Under the pieces are notes generated by a model, which saw only the letters and a program-made list of their open reading frames with translations, searched no databases and was not told the origin of the DNA. Positions 1 through 5,315 of a DNA stretch of 14,703 nt are shown here, one piece after another (the stretch's first letter is position 1; every line of letters begins with the position of its first letter). This DNA comes from Anaerolineaceae bacterium UBA4799 (GTDB lineage Bacteria; Chloroflexota; Anaerolineae; Anaerolineales; Anaerolineaceae): the NCBI GenBank assembly GCA_002402725.1, contig DHGL01000031.1, positions 1 to 14,703 of the forward strand. The letters run 5' to 3'. The translations under genes and the position numbers were made by a program.

Positions 1-2
1 TG

Positions 3-62
3 GTAGTTTTTAAACACCCTCTAAATACGAATACTCGGGTTTTTCCAGCCTATATTGAGTGA
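3..62 (+). CDS. Possible 3' end of an upstream gene (partial)
   Basis: From the left edge one frame stays open for 19 codons and stops with TGA at 60-62; the other two plus-strand frames stop almost at once. The tail reads VVFKHPLNTNTRVFPAYIE, a composition that could be coding. There is no start in the window and too little sequence to recognise a family. The stretch from 63 to 181 after it holds no gene, only hairpins. This may be a chance open stretch. Confidence 0.3.
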   Translation, partial: VVFKHPLNTNTRVFPAYIE

Positions 63-135
63 TCTAGAAACACAAAAGTGAACATAGGGGTCCAAACCCC
101 ACACTGATCCCTCCAAGGATTAGTGACCTTATTAA

Positions 136-164
136 CCCAACTAGCTGCTATGGTTGGGATTTTT
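136..164 (+). terminator. Hairpin with T-tract directly before the ribosome binding site of the 68-aa gene
   Basis: CCCAAC at 136-141 pairs with GTTGGG at 153-158; inside it TAG (142-144) can pair with CTA (148-150), leaving a two-base bulge. The run ATTTTT follows at 159-164. This is a short rho-independent terminator shape. The AAGGAG of the next gene starts only 6 nt after the T-tract, so it may act as a leaky terminator or attenuator rather than a full stop. Confidence 0.5.
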
Positions 165-181
165 CGTTTAAGGAGAGGGTA

Positions 182-388
182 TTGAGCAAACCTGAGAAAG
201 TATCTATAAGCTTGGAAGAATGTCGTAGAAGGGTGAGGATCGATCTGGAGCGAGAGATGGGTATTTATGATGCTCTCAAAAAAAATCCGACACCTGAGGT
301 TCTTGAGATCGTTGCGGGAGCGAGAGCAGCTTTGGAACCAGTTACAGAGATTTACGGTGAGCTTTTGTATAAGTGGCACCATCGCTAG
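182..388 (+). CDS. Hypothetical 68-aa protein
   Basis: I do not recognise this family. The start is TTG at 182, chosen because AAGGAG lies at 170-175 with 6 nt spacing and no in-frame ATG fits as well. The protein is charged and mostly helical in character: the N-terminal half has an arginine/glutamate-rich stretch (ECRRRVRIDLEREMG) and the C-terminal half an alanine-rich one (EIVAGARAALEPV). No membrane segment or cysteine motif is seen. It is the first clear gene of a run of small accessory genes in the mobile element, and its leader resembles that of the zinc-ribbon gene at 583. Real by its ribosome binding site and neighbours; function unknown. Confidence 0.65.
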   Translation: MSKPEKVSISLEECRRRVRIDLEREMGIYDALKKNPTPEVLEIVAGARAALEPVTEIYGELLYKWHHR

Positions 389-419
389 GATCTCCATATT
401 CTGGCGTTAGCTCTGCTCT

Positions 420-434
420 AAAGGAGGTGATCCA
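420..434 (+). promoter_or_regulatory. Extended Shine-Dalgarno site, 15 nt
   Basis: AAAGGAGGTGATCCA is the exact reverse complement of the near-universal bacterial 16S rRNA 3' end (UGGAUCACCUCCUUU). It sits just before the TTG start at 436, with 8 nt from the end of AAGGAGG to the start codon. Ordinary sites pair over 4 to 8 nt, so this one is unusually long. No 16S-like sequence continues on either side, so it is not a piece of an rRNA gene. Confidence 0.7.
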
Positions 435-435
435 T

Positions 436-522
436 TTGGTCGATTATTGCCTGGTGGCGGTCATCGGGTTCGTACTATTTGTACTGACTATCGTTGATCT
501 GGTCGACGAACTGAAACGCTGA
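436..522 (+). CDS. 28-aa single-pass membrane microprotein
   Basis: A 28-codon gene lies in the gap between the 68-aa gene and the zinc-ribbon gene. It begins with TTG at 436, placed by the very strong ribosome binding site at 420-434, and ends with TGA at 520-522. The predicted peptide begins MVDY, continues as an uninterrupted hydrophobic stretch (CLVAVIGFVLFVLTIV, about residues 5-20) and ends in a charged tail DLVDELKR. That is the form of a small inner-membrane protein with one transmembrane helix. Its function cannot be read from sequence; small phage or plasmid membrane peptides include toxins, holin-like proteins and regulators of membrane partners. An untranslated role for the leader is the main alternative. 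Confidence 0.55.
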   Translation: MVDYCLVAVIGFVLFVLTIVDLVDELKR

Positions 523-546
523 TCGATCACTCAAGTGTCCTATCAA

Positions 547-568
547 CCCCCAGAAATGGGGGATTTTT
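547..568 (+). terminator. Hairpin with T-tract before the zinc-ribbon gene
   Basis: CCCCC (547-551) and GGGGG (558-562) form a 5-bp all-GC stem with a 6-nt loop, followed by ATTTTT (563-568). The AAGGAGG for the next gene begins at 573. The sequence from the 3' arm through the Shine-Dalgarno site is almost the same as at 156-175. Confidence 0.55.
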
Positions 569-582
569 GTTTAAGGAGGCAA

Positions 583-882
583 ATGATAAAGGTTAGGATT
601 CTGGATATCTGTTCGTACTGTAATGGTCAGGCTTACCTGCCAGTAGGCAAAGATGTTGACGCAAGAGGTAATGAGTACGATCGTTACCTTCCCTGTGCGT
701 ACTGCGAGGGCACAGGTTTGGCAGGACGATGGGTAGAGCTTCCCGAGTTCCTGCTCATGCTGGACCAGGCGAAATGTCCGCACAAGCATGTCTCCCGCAC
801 CGGCGGCTTTCATTTCAGCGCTGGCGAGGTGTGGGACGACGTTCGTGAGGTTTGTGACGACTGTGGGGAGGTCCTCAGCTGA
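583..882 (+). CDS. Zinc-ribbon protein with DnaJ-like CxxCxGxG motif, 99 aa
   Basis: The start is ATG at 583, set by AAGGAGG at 573-579; an in-frame GTG at 535 lies upstream of the hairpin and is not the start. Two cysteine pairs, C10-x2-C13-N-G and C38-x2-C41-E-G-T-G, resemble the zinc-binding repeats of DnaJ-type zinc fingers. A second possible metal site is C65-P-H-K-H and C91-x2-C94. The whole protein probably folds around one or two zinc ions. No J domain or enzyme motif is present, so it is not DnaJ itself. Such small zinc ribbons are common among phage and integrative-element accessory genes. A role in nucleic-acid or protein binding is inferred only from the fold. Confidence 0.65.
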   Translation: MIKVRILDICSYCNGQAYLPVGKDVDARGNEYDRYLPCAYCEGTGLAGRWVELPEFLLMLDQAKCPHKHVSRTGGFHFSAGEVWDDVREVCDDCGEVLS

Positions 883-898
883 TACTCCCCATCGATAG

Positions 899-940
899 AG
901 GACGCTTCTCTTATTCAGAGAGGCGTCCTTTTTCTTTTTA
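899..940 (+). terminator. Strong rho-independent terminator
   Basis: The stem is AGGACGC-T-TCTCT (899-911) against AGAGA-G-GCGTCCT (917-929), 13 pairs with one T-G wobble and a 5-nt loop. A long T-rich run with a single C follows (929-939). The next gene's AAGGAGG lies about 10 nt further on. It is the most convincing terminator in the element. Confidence 0.8.
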
Positions 941-959
941 ACCCACACAAGGAGGTTCT

Positions 960-1322
960 ATGACAGAAAATATCATTTTGTCACCCGTTCCAGATCTCTC
1001 AGACCTGGCTGCGTCAGCGGTCTGGTCCGTACGCTACCGCGATCCTTCAGGCTTTGACTGCCAGCTCTCCCTTGAGTCCGCCTCAGGCGTGGAGGTGTTG
1101 CAGAAAGCGCAGGCTGCTCTGGCGAAGCTCATCGAATCCGGCTGTACACCAAACAACAATCAGTTCACCAACGCTAGAGAAAGTCAAACCAAAGCCGAGT
1201 CGGTCATGTGCCCGATCCACAATGTGGCAATGCGCCAGTATCAGAAGCATGGGCGTTCATGGTACGCGCACCGTCTCGAGGACGGATCGTGGTGCAAAGG
1301 GAAGGCTCATGACAACCGATAA
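960..1322 (+). CDS. Hypothetical protein with C-terminal metal-binding motif, 120 aa
   Basis: The ATG at 960 follows AAGGAGG closely, so the start is firm. The N-terminal half (about residues 20-60) looks like a small alpha/beta domain, with WSVRYRDPSGFDCQLSLES then an alanine-rich helix. A polar linker (61-80) joins it to a C-terminal module with C84-P-I-H87, H104 and C112, plausibly one zinc site, in the context WYAHRLEDGSWCKGK. I do not recognise a named family. The last 14 nt overlap the start of the SymE-like gene at 1309, so the two are probably translated together and may work together. A DNA- or RNA-binding role is possible but not shown. Confidence 0.65.
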   Translation: MTENIILSPVPDLSDLAASAVWSVRYRDPSGFDCQLSLESASGVEVLQKAQAALAKLIESGCTPNNNQFTNARESQTKAESVMCPIHNVAMRQYQKHGRSWYAHRLEDGSWCKGKAHDNR

Positions 1323-1497
1323 GCGCGTGTTGAAGGTTCAGGACAGTGGCGATCACTACCGCAGGGAGGTGAATCCGCAGATACGTCTTGAGGGCAAGTG
1401 GCTGCTCAAAGCCGGTATTGTCCCGGAGGACAGGGTAGAGGTGATCAACCCTCACCCAGGCACATTGGTCCTGCGCATTGTAAGGACGCAGGAGTGA
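1309..1497 (+). CDS. SymE-like protein (AbrB-type swapped-hairpin fold), 62 aa
   Basis: The ATG at 1309 overlaps the end of the preceding gene by 14 nt, with AAAGGGAAGG just upstream. Residues 22-56, beginning NPQIRLEGKWLLKAGIVPED and ending GTLVLRI, match the pattern of the SymE family (P-x-I/L-R-L-x-G-x-W-L-x-x-A-G-F/I then G-x-L-V-L). E. coli SymE is an SOS-induced protein with an AbrB-like fold, described as an RNA-cleaving toxin controlled by the antisense RNA SymR; later work also points to nucleic-acid condensation. This copy is short and keeps essentially the core domain. No SymR-like antisense gene is evident. It may be a toxin or a small nucleic-acid-binding regulator. The open reading frame of 147 codons starting at 1054 is only this gene's frame extended backwards. 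Confidence 0.75.
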   Translation: MTTDKRVLKVQDSGDHYRREVNPQIRLEGKWLLKAGIVPEDRVEVINPHPGTLVLRIVRTQE

Positions 1498-1502
1498 ATC
1501 AT

Positions 1503-1532
1503 AGAGGACAGTCCTAAAGGCTGTCCTCTTTT
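1503..1532 (+). terminator. Rho-independent terminator after the SymE-like gene
   Basis: AGAGGACAG (1503-1511) pairs perfectly with CTGTCCTCT (1521-1529); CC/GG inside can extend the stem. The run TTTT ends it (1529-1532). It starts 5 nt after the stop codon and lies between the SymE-like and HIRAN genes. Confidence 0.7.
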
Positions 1533-1556
1533 CATACATATCAAAAGGAGAATGAA

Positions 1557-1985
1557 ATGGTAACTCAGTCAGTGGATTTTCAGGTCCAAACTAAGATCGA
1601 CAGCAGGACACCGGATATCCGTATGCACGGACGGATCATCACCACAAAAGTGGTTGGAGTCAGTTTTGAGGGCAGGCAAGAAGTTGTTGCCAAACTGCAG
1701 ATGGGGGATCGGGTGTGGTTGGAACGAGAACCCTTCAATCCCTACGATACGAATGCGATCAGGGTGACACGGAATAACGGCGAGCAGATCGGTTATATCA
1801 GCCGTCACCTCGCTAGTTCACTAGCTCCCCTCATGGACAGGCTCAACAGCCCGATCCGCGGAAAAGTGTATTTGCTCACCGGCAGCCGCTACGATGATTA
1901 TTCCCTGGGGGTTGTCATTGCCTTCAAATTACCCAAGGCAAATCGGATCAATCACACAGACCCATTCATCGAATGGGATGAGTAG
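1557..1985 (+). CDS. Stand-alone HIRAN domain protein, 142 aa
   Basis: The ATG at 1557 follows AAAAGGAG at 1543-1550; an ATG at 1552 reads only three codons before a stop. Residues 29-95 fit the HIRAN domain: TKVVGVSFEGRQ, then LEREPFNPYDTNAIRV (about 55-70) and IGYISRHLA (about 78-86). HIRAN domains bind DNA, in eukaryotic HLTF the 3' end of single strands, and occur in bacteria alone or beside helicases and nucleases. There is no nuclease or helicase motif here. An N-terminal extension of about 25 residues and a C-terminal beta-rich tail flank the domain. It likely recognises damaged or single-stranded DNA in the element's replication or protection. The next gene starts 13 nt after its stop. 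Confidence 0.85.
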   Translation: MVTQSVDFQVQTKIDSRTPDIRMHGRIITTKVVGVSFEGRQEVVAKLQMGDRVWLEREPFNPYDTNAIRVTRNNGEQIGYISRHLASSLAPLMDRLNSPIRGKVYLLTGSRYDDYSLGVVIAFKLPKANRINHTDPFIEWDE

Positions 1986-1998
1986 AGAGGAGACACAA

Positions 1999-2364
1999 AT
2001 GGAAGAGACAACGATCAAGATCAGAGGTTGGAATTCCACCACCAGCACCACGGAGGAAATAGGAGAGACCGTCAGTATTTACACCGTTGCCAGATCAATG
2101 ACGTTGGACAATTTCACCAAGCTGTTCGATGAGTACCTTAATTTGGGAAGCAAGCAGTACGCCGAGGGGAAGATCATCGGGCAGAAGCTGCGCTACACCC
2201 ACCGTTCGCTGCAGCGTCTGGCGATCTGCTTTGCTTTCGGCATCATCGCCGGGCTTTCCGAGCAGGAGTATACCGATCCTAGGAATGAAACCGCCATAGA
2301 GACCGCAAAAAAGGTCAAGCAGCTGATCGATAAGGGAGAACTTCCCTTCGGGCTCTACATCTGA
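1999..2364 (+). CDS. Hypothetical 121-aa protein
   Basis: The start is ATG at 1999, set by GAGAGGAG at 1986-1993; earlier in-frame starts overlap the HIRAN gene and lack a site. The N-terminus is serine/threonine-rich and beta-like (about 1-30). The rest looks helical, with one hydrophobic segment, LAICFAFGIIAGL (about residues 74-86), that is too short and too soluble in context to be a clear membrane helix. The C-terminus ends GELPFGLYI. No known domain or catalytic motif is recognised. It is co-directional with HIRAN and separated by 13 nt, so the two are likely one transcript. Confidence 0.6.
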   Translation: MEETTIKIRGWNSTTSTTEEIGETVSIYTVARSMTLDNFTKLFDEYLNLGSKQYAEGKIIGQKLRYTHRSLQRLAICFAFGIIAGLSEQEYTDPRNETAIETAKKVKQLIDKGELPFGLYI

Positions 2365-2381
2365 ACCATAACCAATCTTAT

Positions 2382-2417
2382 GAACCAGGCAGGCCTCGGT
2401 CTGCCTGGTTCCGTTTT
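2382..2417 (+). terminator. Rho-independent terminator before the ArdC-like gene
   Basis: GAACCAGGCAG (2382-2392) pairs perfectly with CTGCCTGGTTC (2401-2411), an 11-bp stem with an 8-nt loop, followed by CGTTTTC. The GAGGAGG of the next gene starts at 2421, so terminator and ribosome binding site are nearly touching. Confidence 0.7.
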
Positions 2418-2432
2418 CTTGAGGAGGAAACA

Positions 2433-3239
2433 ATGAATGCACTAATTACTTCAAATGATCTACAACAGAAGATCCGGAGTTATCTGGAGACTTTATCGCT
2501 AGAGACGGATGAGGCGAGAAAATCTGAGGAAATGCAGAAGTATCTTGATTTCGTGGCACGGTTCCACCAATATAGTTCCAGCAACATTTTTTTAATCATG
2601 CTTTCCAAACCCGATGCGACTCAAGTCGCTGGATTCCAGTCTTGGAAGAAGATGGGTAGATACGTAAAGAAAGGTGAGAAAGGCATCCCGATCTTTGCGC
2701 CGATGATTCATAAAGAAGATCCTGATAATGATAATTCCCCCAAGGTACTGAGCGGCTTTAGGATTGTCTATGTCTTCGATGTATCCCAGACAGTTGGAGA
2801 TCCTTTGCCGCCAGTGCCCGACTGGAAGAGTCCCGAGAAAAGCGCTGAGCTGAACGAGAAGTTGATCAGCTTTGCTGAAAGTAAGGGAGTAACAGTGACA
2901 TTCAAGGATCTACCTGGTGAAACGCAAGGGGTATCTAAGGGCGGGAAAATTGAGATCTCCCCCAACGCAGGGACGAAGACGCTGATCCATGAACTCGCGC
3001 ACGAGTTGATGCATCATACAGGCTCATTATTATTCTCTCGCAAGGATATTGAGATGGAAGCAGAAGCCGTTGCGTACGCTGTTGCCAGTTATTTCAAGAT
3101 TGGTACTTTAAGGTGTCCTACCTATCTAGGATTATTTGGGGTAGAAAACAACGATCTATTGCGCTCATTGCAGAGAATTCAGAATACTGTTGCTGAAATA
3201 ATCAAGGGCATAGAAGGTAGAATTTACAAAGAAGTATAA
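2433..3239 (+). CDS. ArdC-like antirestriction protein: ssDNA-binding N-domain plus zinc metallopeptidase
   Basis: ATG at 2433 follows GAGGAGG. The N-terminal part (about residues 5-120) has the features of the ArdC N-terminal domain: a helical start, YSSSNIFLIMLSKPDATQVAGF, then WKKMGRYVKKGEKGIPIFAP and a beta strand VYVFDVSQT. The C-terminal half has the zincin motif H186-E-L-A-H190 followed by an acidic EMEAEAVAYAV segment (about 207-217) that would supply the third zinc ligand. This is the ArdC / IrrE-like peptidase arrangement, and 268 aa fits the family. Plasmid ArdC binds single-stranded DNA and protects incoming DNA from restriction; whether this copy cleaves a host protein is unknown. 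It marks the start of the more AT-rich half of the element. Confidence 0.85.
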   Translation: MNALITSNDLQQKIRSYLETLSLETDEARKSEEMQKYLDFVARFHQYSSSNIFLIMLSKPDATQVAGFQSWKKMGRYVKKGEKGIPIFAPMIHKEDPDNDNSPKVLSGFRIVYVFDVSQTVGDPLPPVPDWKSPEKSAELNEKLISFAESKGVTVTFKDLPGETQGVSKGGKIEISPNAGTKTLIHELAHELMHHTGSLLFSRKDIEMEAEAVAYAVASYFKIGTLRCPTYLGLFGVENNDLLRSLQRIQNTVAEIIKGIEGRIYKEV

Positions 3240-3282
3240 AATAACATCAGGTCGTAGCAGAAGACTTCTTAAGGGGTTCACA

Positions 3283-3891
3283 ATGAAACATGCGAAACTT
3301 GCTGTCGGGCAAGAGGATTTTAAAAAATGGCTGGAGGCAGTAACCAGAGAAAAGCCTCTATTCCTCCGGATGAAGGATGGGCTGTATTATGTGCGTTTTT
3401 CTTATCAGCCTGAACAGTTATATTCAAATGCTTGCTTCAATTTCATTGGAATACATGAGGACAAATATTATTTTGAAATCGATTATATCGATGAGCTAAA
3501 TGACATTTCCTACCCTCAATTTCCAGAAGACGAATACTATGGTGCTCTTAATATTGTCAATGTTGATGATCACAATATTGATTTGTACTACTATTTTCTT
3601 AATACAGATTTCGAGAAGGAAGTAGATTTATTATTAAGTAGCACACCCAAATCTTGGGACTTAGAGATTCTGTCGGACTCTCCGGTTCAGGATAACCTGG
3701 GCAATGGCGTTACATCGAAAGAGAATCTAATTCTTGATCTCTGGAATAAGAATTTTCCTGTTAAACAAATAGCACGTGAATTGGAAAAATTAAACATTTA
3801 CCTTAGTGAAAAATCAATAAGAAATATCTTGACTGATCTACGTAAGAAACTGGGGGATAGTAAAGTACCGTTACGGCGGAAAGCAAACTAA
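3283..3891 (+). CDS. Hypothetical protein with C-terminal helix-turn-helix, 202 aa
   Basis: ATG at 3283 has AAGGGG at 3270-3275. The first 130 residues are acidic and rich in tyrosine and phenylalanine, for example EDEYYGALNIVNVDDHNI, and look like a beta-rich domain of unknown type. Residues about 148-195 look like a helix-turn-helix: LILDLWNKNFPVKQIAREL then LSEKSIRNILTDLRKKLG, similar in pattern to sigma-region-4 or response-regulator type domains. A basic tail (VPLRRKAN) ends it. The iteron cluster begins 21 nt after its stop, so it could be the protein that binds those repeats, or a regulator of the downstream genes. No family assignment is made. Confidence 0.6.
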   Translation: MKHAKLAVGQEDFKKWLEAVTREKPLFLRMKDGLYYVRFSYQPEQLYSNACFNFIGIHEDKYYFEIDYIDELNDISYPQFPEDEYYGALNIVNVDDHNIDLYYYFLNTDFEKEVDLLLSSTPKSWDLEILSDSPVQDNLGNGVTSKENLILDLWNKNFPVKQIARELEKLNIYLSEKSIRNILTDLRKKLGDSKVPLRRKAN

Positions 3892-3911
3892 TAATAATTT
3901 CGTAAAACAGA

Positions 3912-3962
3912 TGATATTCTGGGATATTTTAGGATATTCCAGGATATTTTCGTTGGGATATT
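3912..3962 (+). repeat. Iteron-like cluster, GGATATT repeats at about 10-bp period
   Basis: GGATATT occurs at 3922, 3932, 3942 and 3956, and a degenerate copy (TGATATT) at 3912. The first four sit on the same face of the helix at 10-bp spacing; the last is offset by 14. All are in the same orientation. The cluster lies between the HTH-tailed protein and the excisionase/helicase pair. Direct repeats at helical period next to a replication helicase are the usual look of iterons, so this is a candidate origin or operator. Confidence 0.6.
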
Positions 3963-3967
3963 CATCA

Positions 3968-3976
3968 TGCGATAAT
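3968..3976 (+). promoter_or_regulatory. Candidate extended -10 promoter for the excisionase-helicase pair
   Basis: TGC followed by GATAAT gives an extended -10 element (TGN plus a 5/6 match to TATAAT). No good -35 is seen at the right distance, but that position falls inside the last iteron, as expected if a repeat-binding protein controls it. The transcript would start near 3983. Confidence 0.35.
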
Positions 3977-4079
3977 GGGAGTGAAGAGAGATCCTCTTTG
4001 AACCACGCAGAACTTTAACAACCGAATGAAACGCTAGGGGGCGCCAGACACAAAAAACCACAACCAGAATGGAGAATAA

Positions 4080-4286
4080 ATGGTAACAAGACTACTAAAA
4101 GGAAACCAGGTTGCAGAGTTGCTCAATGTCAGTCGAAGTCAAGCCTACAGGATGATGAGGAAAGGTGAAATTCCAACGATCAGGTTTGGAAAATCCATAC
4201 GAGTAAATCCGGAGGATTTGGAAACATTTTTGGAACAATGTAGAACGGATTCAAAATATCAATGCAGTAACGATTTGTTCATTTAG
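4080..4286 (+). CDS. Excisionase-family helix-turn-helix DNA-binding protein, 68 aa
   Basis: ATG at 4080 follows GGAG at 4072-4075. Residues 4-53 are a MerR-like helix-turn-helix of the excisionase type (the HTH_17 pattern): LLKGNQVAELLNVSRSQAYR, then MRKGEIPTIRFGKSIRVNPEDLETFL. The motif VSRSQAYRMMRKGEIP is the recognition helix and wing. Proteins of this type direct excision by bending DNA at the attachment site, or regulate replication genes of integrative elements. The helicase gene starts only 3 nt after its stop. The last 15 residues are polar and unassigned. Its partner is likely the integrase at 5386, and the iterons upstream are a candidate target. Confidence 0.8.
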   Translation: MVTRLLKGNQVAELLNVSRSQAYRMMRKGEIPTIRFGKSIRVNPEDLETFLEQCRTDSKYQCSNDLFI

Positions 4287-4289
4287 AAA

Positions 4290-5297
4290 ATGACAGAGAA
4301 TATGACAAACTTGGCATCTAACGCGATGGTTGGCACTTTGGATAATCAGGGATTTGCTTACCGGGGAATGGAAATCTTTTCCATTGACCAACTTATGAAG
4401 CGCAAGTTCTCGGAACAGTCCTGGTTAGTAGAAGATTGGATTCCTGAGGGTGTGATTTCAATTGCAGGGCGACCAAAAATTGGTAAATCACTTATGGCTT
4501 TGGATTTAGCTCTATCAATAGCAAATGGCGGATATTTTCTGAATAGGCCATGCAAGAAAGGGAAAGTGCTCTTTTTAGCGCTAGAAGATCATCCCAGACG
4601 AATTCAATCAAGGTTAAAACAATTCGATGCCAAGACAACTCTAGATATTAATTTCTGCTTTGATTTCAAATATCAGACTGGAAGCTTACTCGAGCTTGAA
4701 GAAGTAATTCGAGACAACAGAATAAATTTGGTAGTCATGGATACATTTTCAAAGTTTTTCCCAGGGGTGGATCAAATGGACCATGTTCAAATGGTTGATG
4801 TCCTAGGGAGTATTAACAAACTGACCCAAGCATTGGATATATCACTGATCATAATCGACCATCACAGAAAACAGCAACTTGGGTCCTCAAATGATCCGAT
4901 AGAAGATCTCTTCGGAAGTACAGGAAAATCTTCACAAGTTGATACCTGCTTGGGTTTATATAAGAATGGTAGAGAAAATAAATATTCGTTGAAGTTGGTA
5001 TCTCGTGATAATCCTGATATTGACCTGAAACTGGTTCTTACCCCAGAAGATTTACGATTTAGATTAATTGATGATCCAAATAAGATTGACCCGAAAACGC
5101 GTAAAGGGAAAATTGTTAGAGCTATTTGCGATTTACACGCAAAGGGCGAGAAAGCAACAATTACCGCGATAGCCACGATAACAAAAGTTGAAGCATCCAA
5201 TGTCTCTCATGATTTGAAAGATTTGTGCGTTCGGGAAATTGTGCGAAAGGGAGTAAAAATTGGCAAAGAACAGCCATATGAAATTGTAGAAAAGTAG
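4290..5297 (+). CDS. RepA-like replicative helicase / AAA ATPase, 335 aa
   Basis: The ATG at 4290 lies 3 nt after the previous stop and has no clear Shine-Dalgarno site, so translation is probably coupled; 4302 is an alternative start. The protein is a RecA-like ATPase of the RSF1010 RepA type (the AAA_25 family): Walker A GRPKIGKS at 60-67, FLALEDHPRRIQSRLKQF at about 95-112, a Walker B strand LVVMD at 147-151, a second strand IIIDHHRK at 187-194, and a GSTGKSSQVDT loop at 209-219. Residues about 273-325 form a winged-helix-like tail (IVRAICDLH to EIVRKG). Plasmid RepA of this type is a hexameric replicative helicase loaded at iterons. The nearby repeats and excisionase suggest the element replicates after excision. 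A mobile-element DNA repair ATPase is the alternative. Confidence 0.8.
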   Translation: MTENMTNLASNAMVGTLDNQGFAYRGMEIFSIDQLMKRKFSEQSWLVEDWIPEGVISIAGRPKIGKSLMALDLALSIANGGYFLNRPCKKGKVLFLALEDHPRRIQSRLKQFDAKTTLDINFCFDFKYQTGSLLELEEVIRDNRINLVVMDTFSKFFPGVDQMDHVQMVDVLGSINKLTQALDISLIIIDHHRKQQLGSSNDPIEDLFGSTGKSSQVDTCLGLYKNGRENKYSLKLVSRDNPDIDLKLVLTPEDLRFRLIDDPNKIDPKTRKGKIVRAICDLHAKGEKATITAIATITKVEASNVSHDLKDLCVREIVRKGVKIGKEQPYEIVEK

Positions 5298-5315
5298 GTG
5301 GAAATTATTCTGGTG

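Noticed and set aside
1..180. Second tRNA-Lys fragment as the left attachment site
   Set aside because: No match to the T-arm or acceptor sequence at 6649-6690 is present in this stretch or elsewhere in the window.
50..397. Minus-strand open frame of 115 codons
   Set aside because: It lies across hairpins and the plus-strand 68-aa gene, has no ribosome binding site on the minus strand, and reads as an antisense shadow.
420..434. Fragment of a 16S rRNA gene on the minus strand
   Set aside because: Matching stops after 15 nt on both sides, so it is not an rRNA remnant; the spacing to TTG makes a ribosome binding site more likely.
535..582. N-terminal extension of the zinc-ribbon gene from GTG at 535
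   Set aside because: The stretch crosses the hairpin, and AAGGAGG at 573 fixes the start at ATG 583.
1054..1308. Long frame overlapping the 120-aa gene upstream of the SymE-like start
   Set aside because: The extra codons are arginine/serine-rich shadow of the other frame; the SymE domain begins at 1309.
1204..1539. Possible SymR-like antisense gene opposite the SymE-like gene
   Set aside because: No recognisable promoter or RNA structure is seen on that strand, and SymR lacks a conserved sequence to search for by eye.
3912..3962. CRISPR array
   Set aside because: The repeated units are 7 nt with 3-nt gaps, far too short, and lie at helical period.
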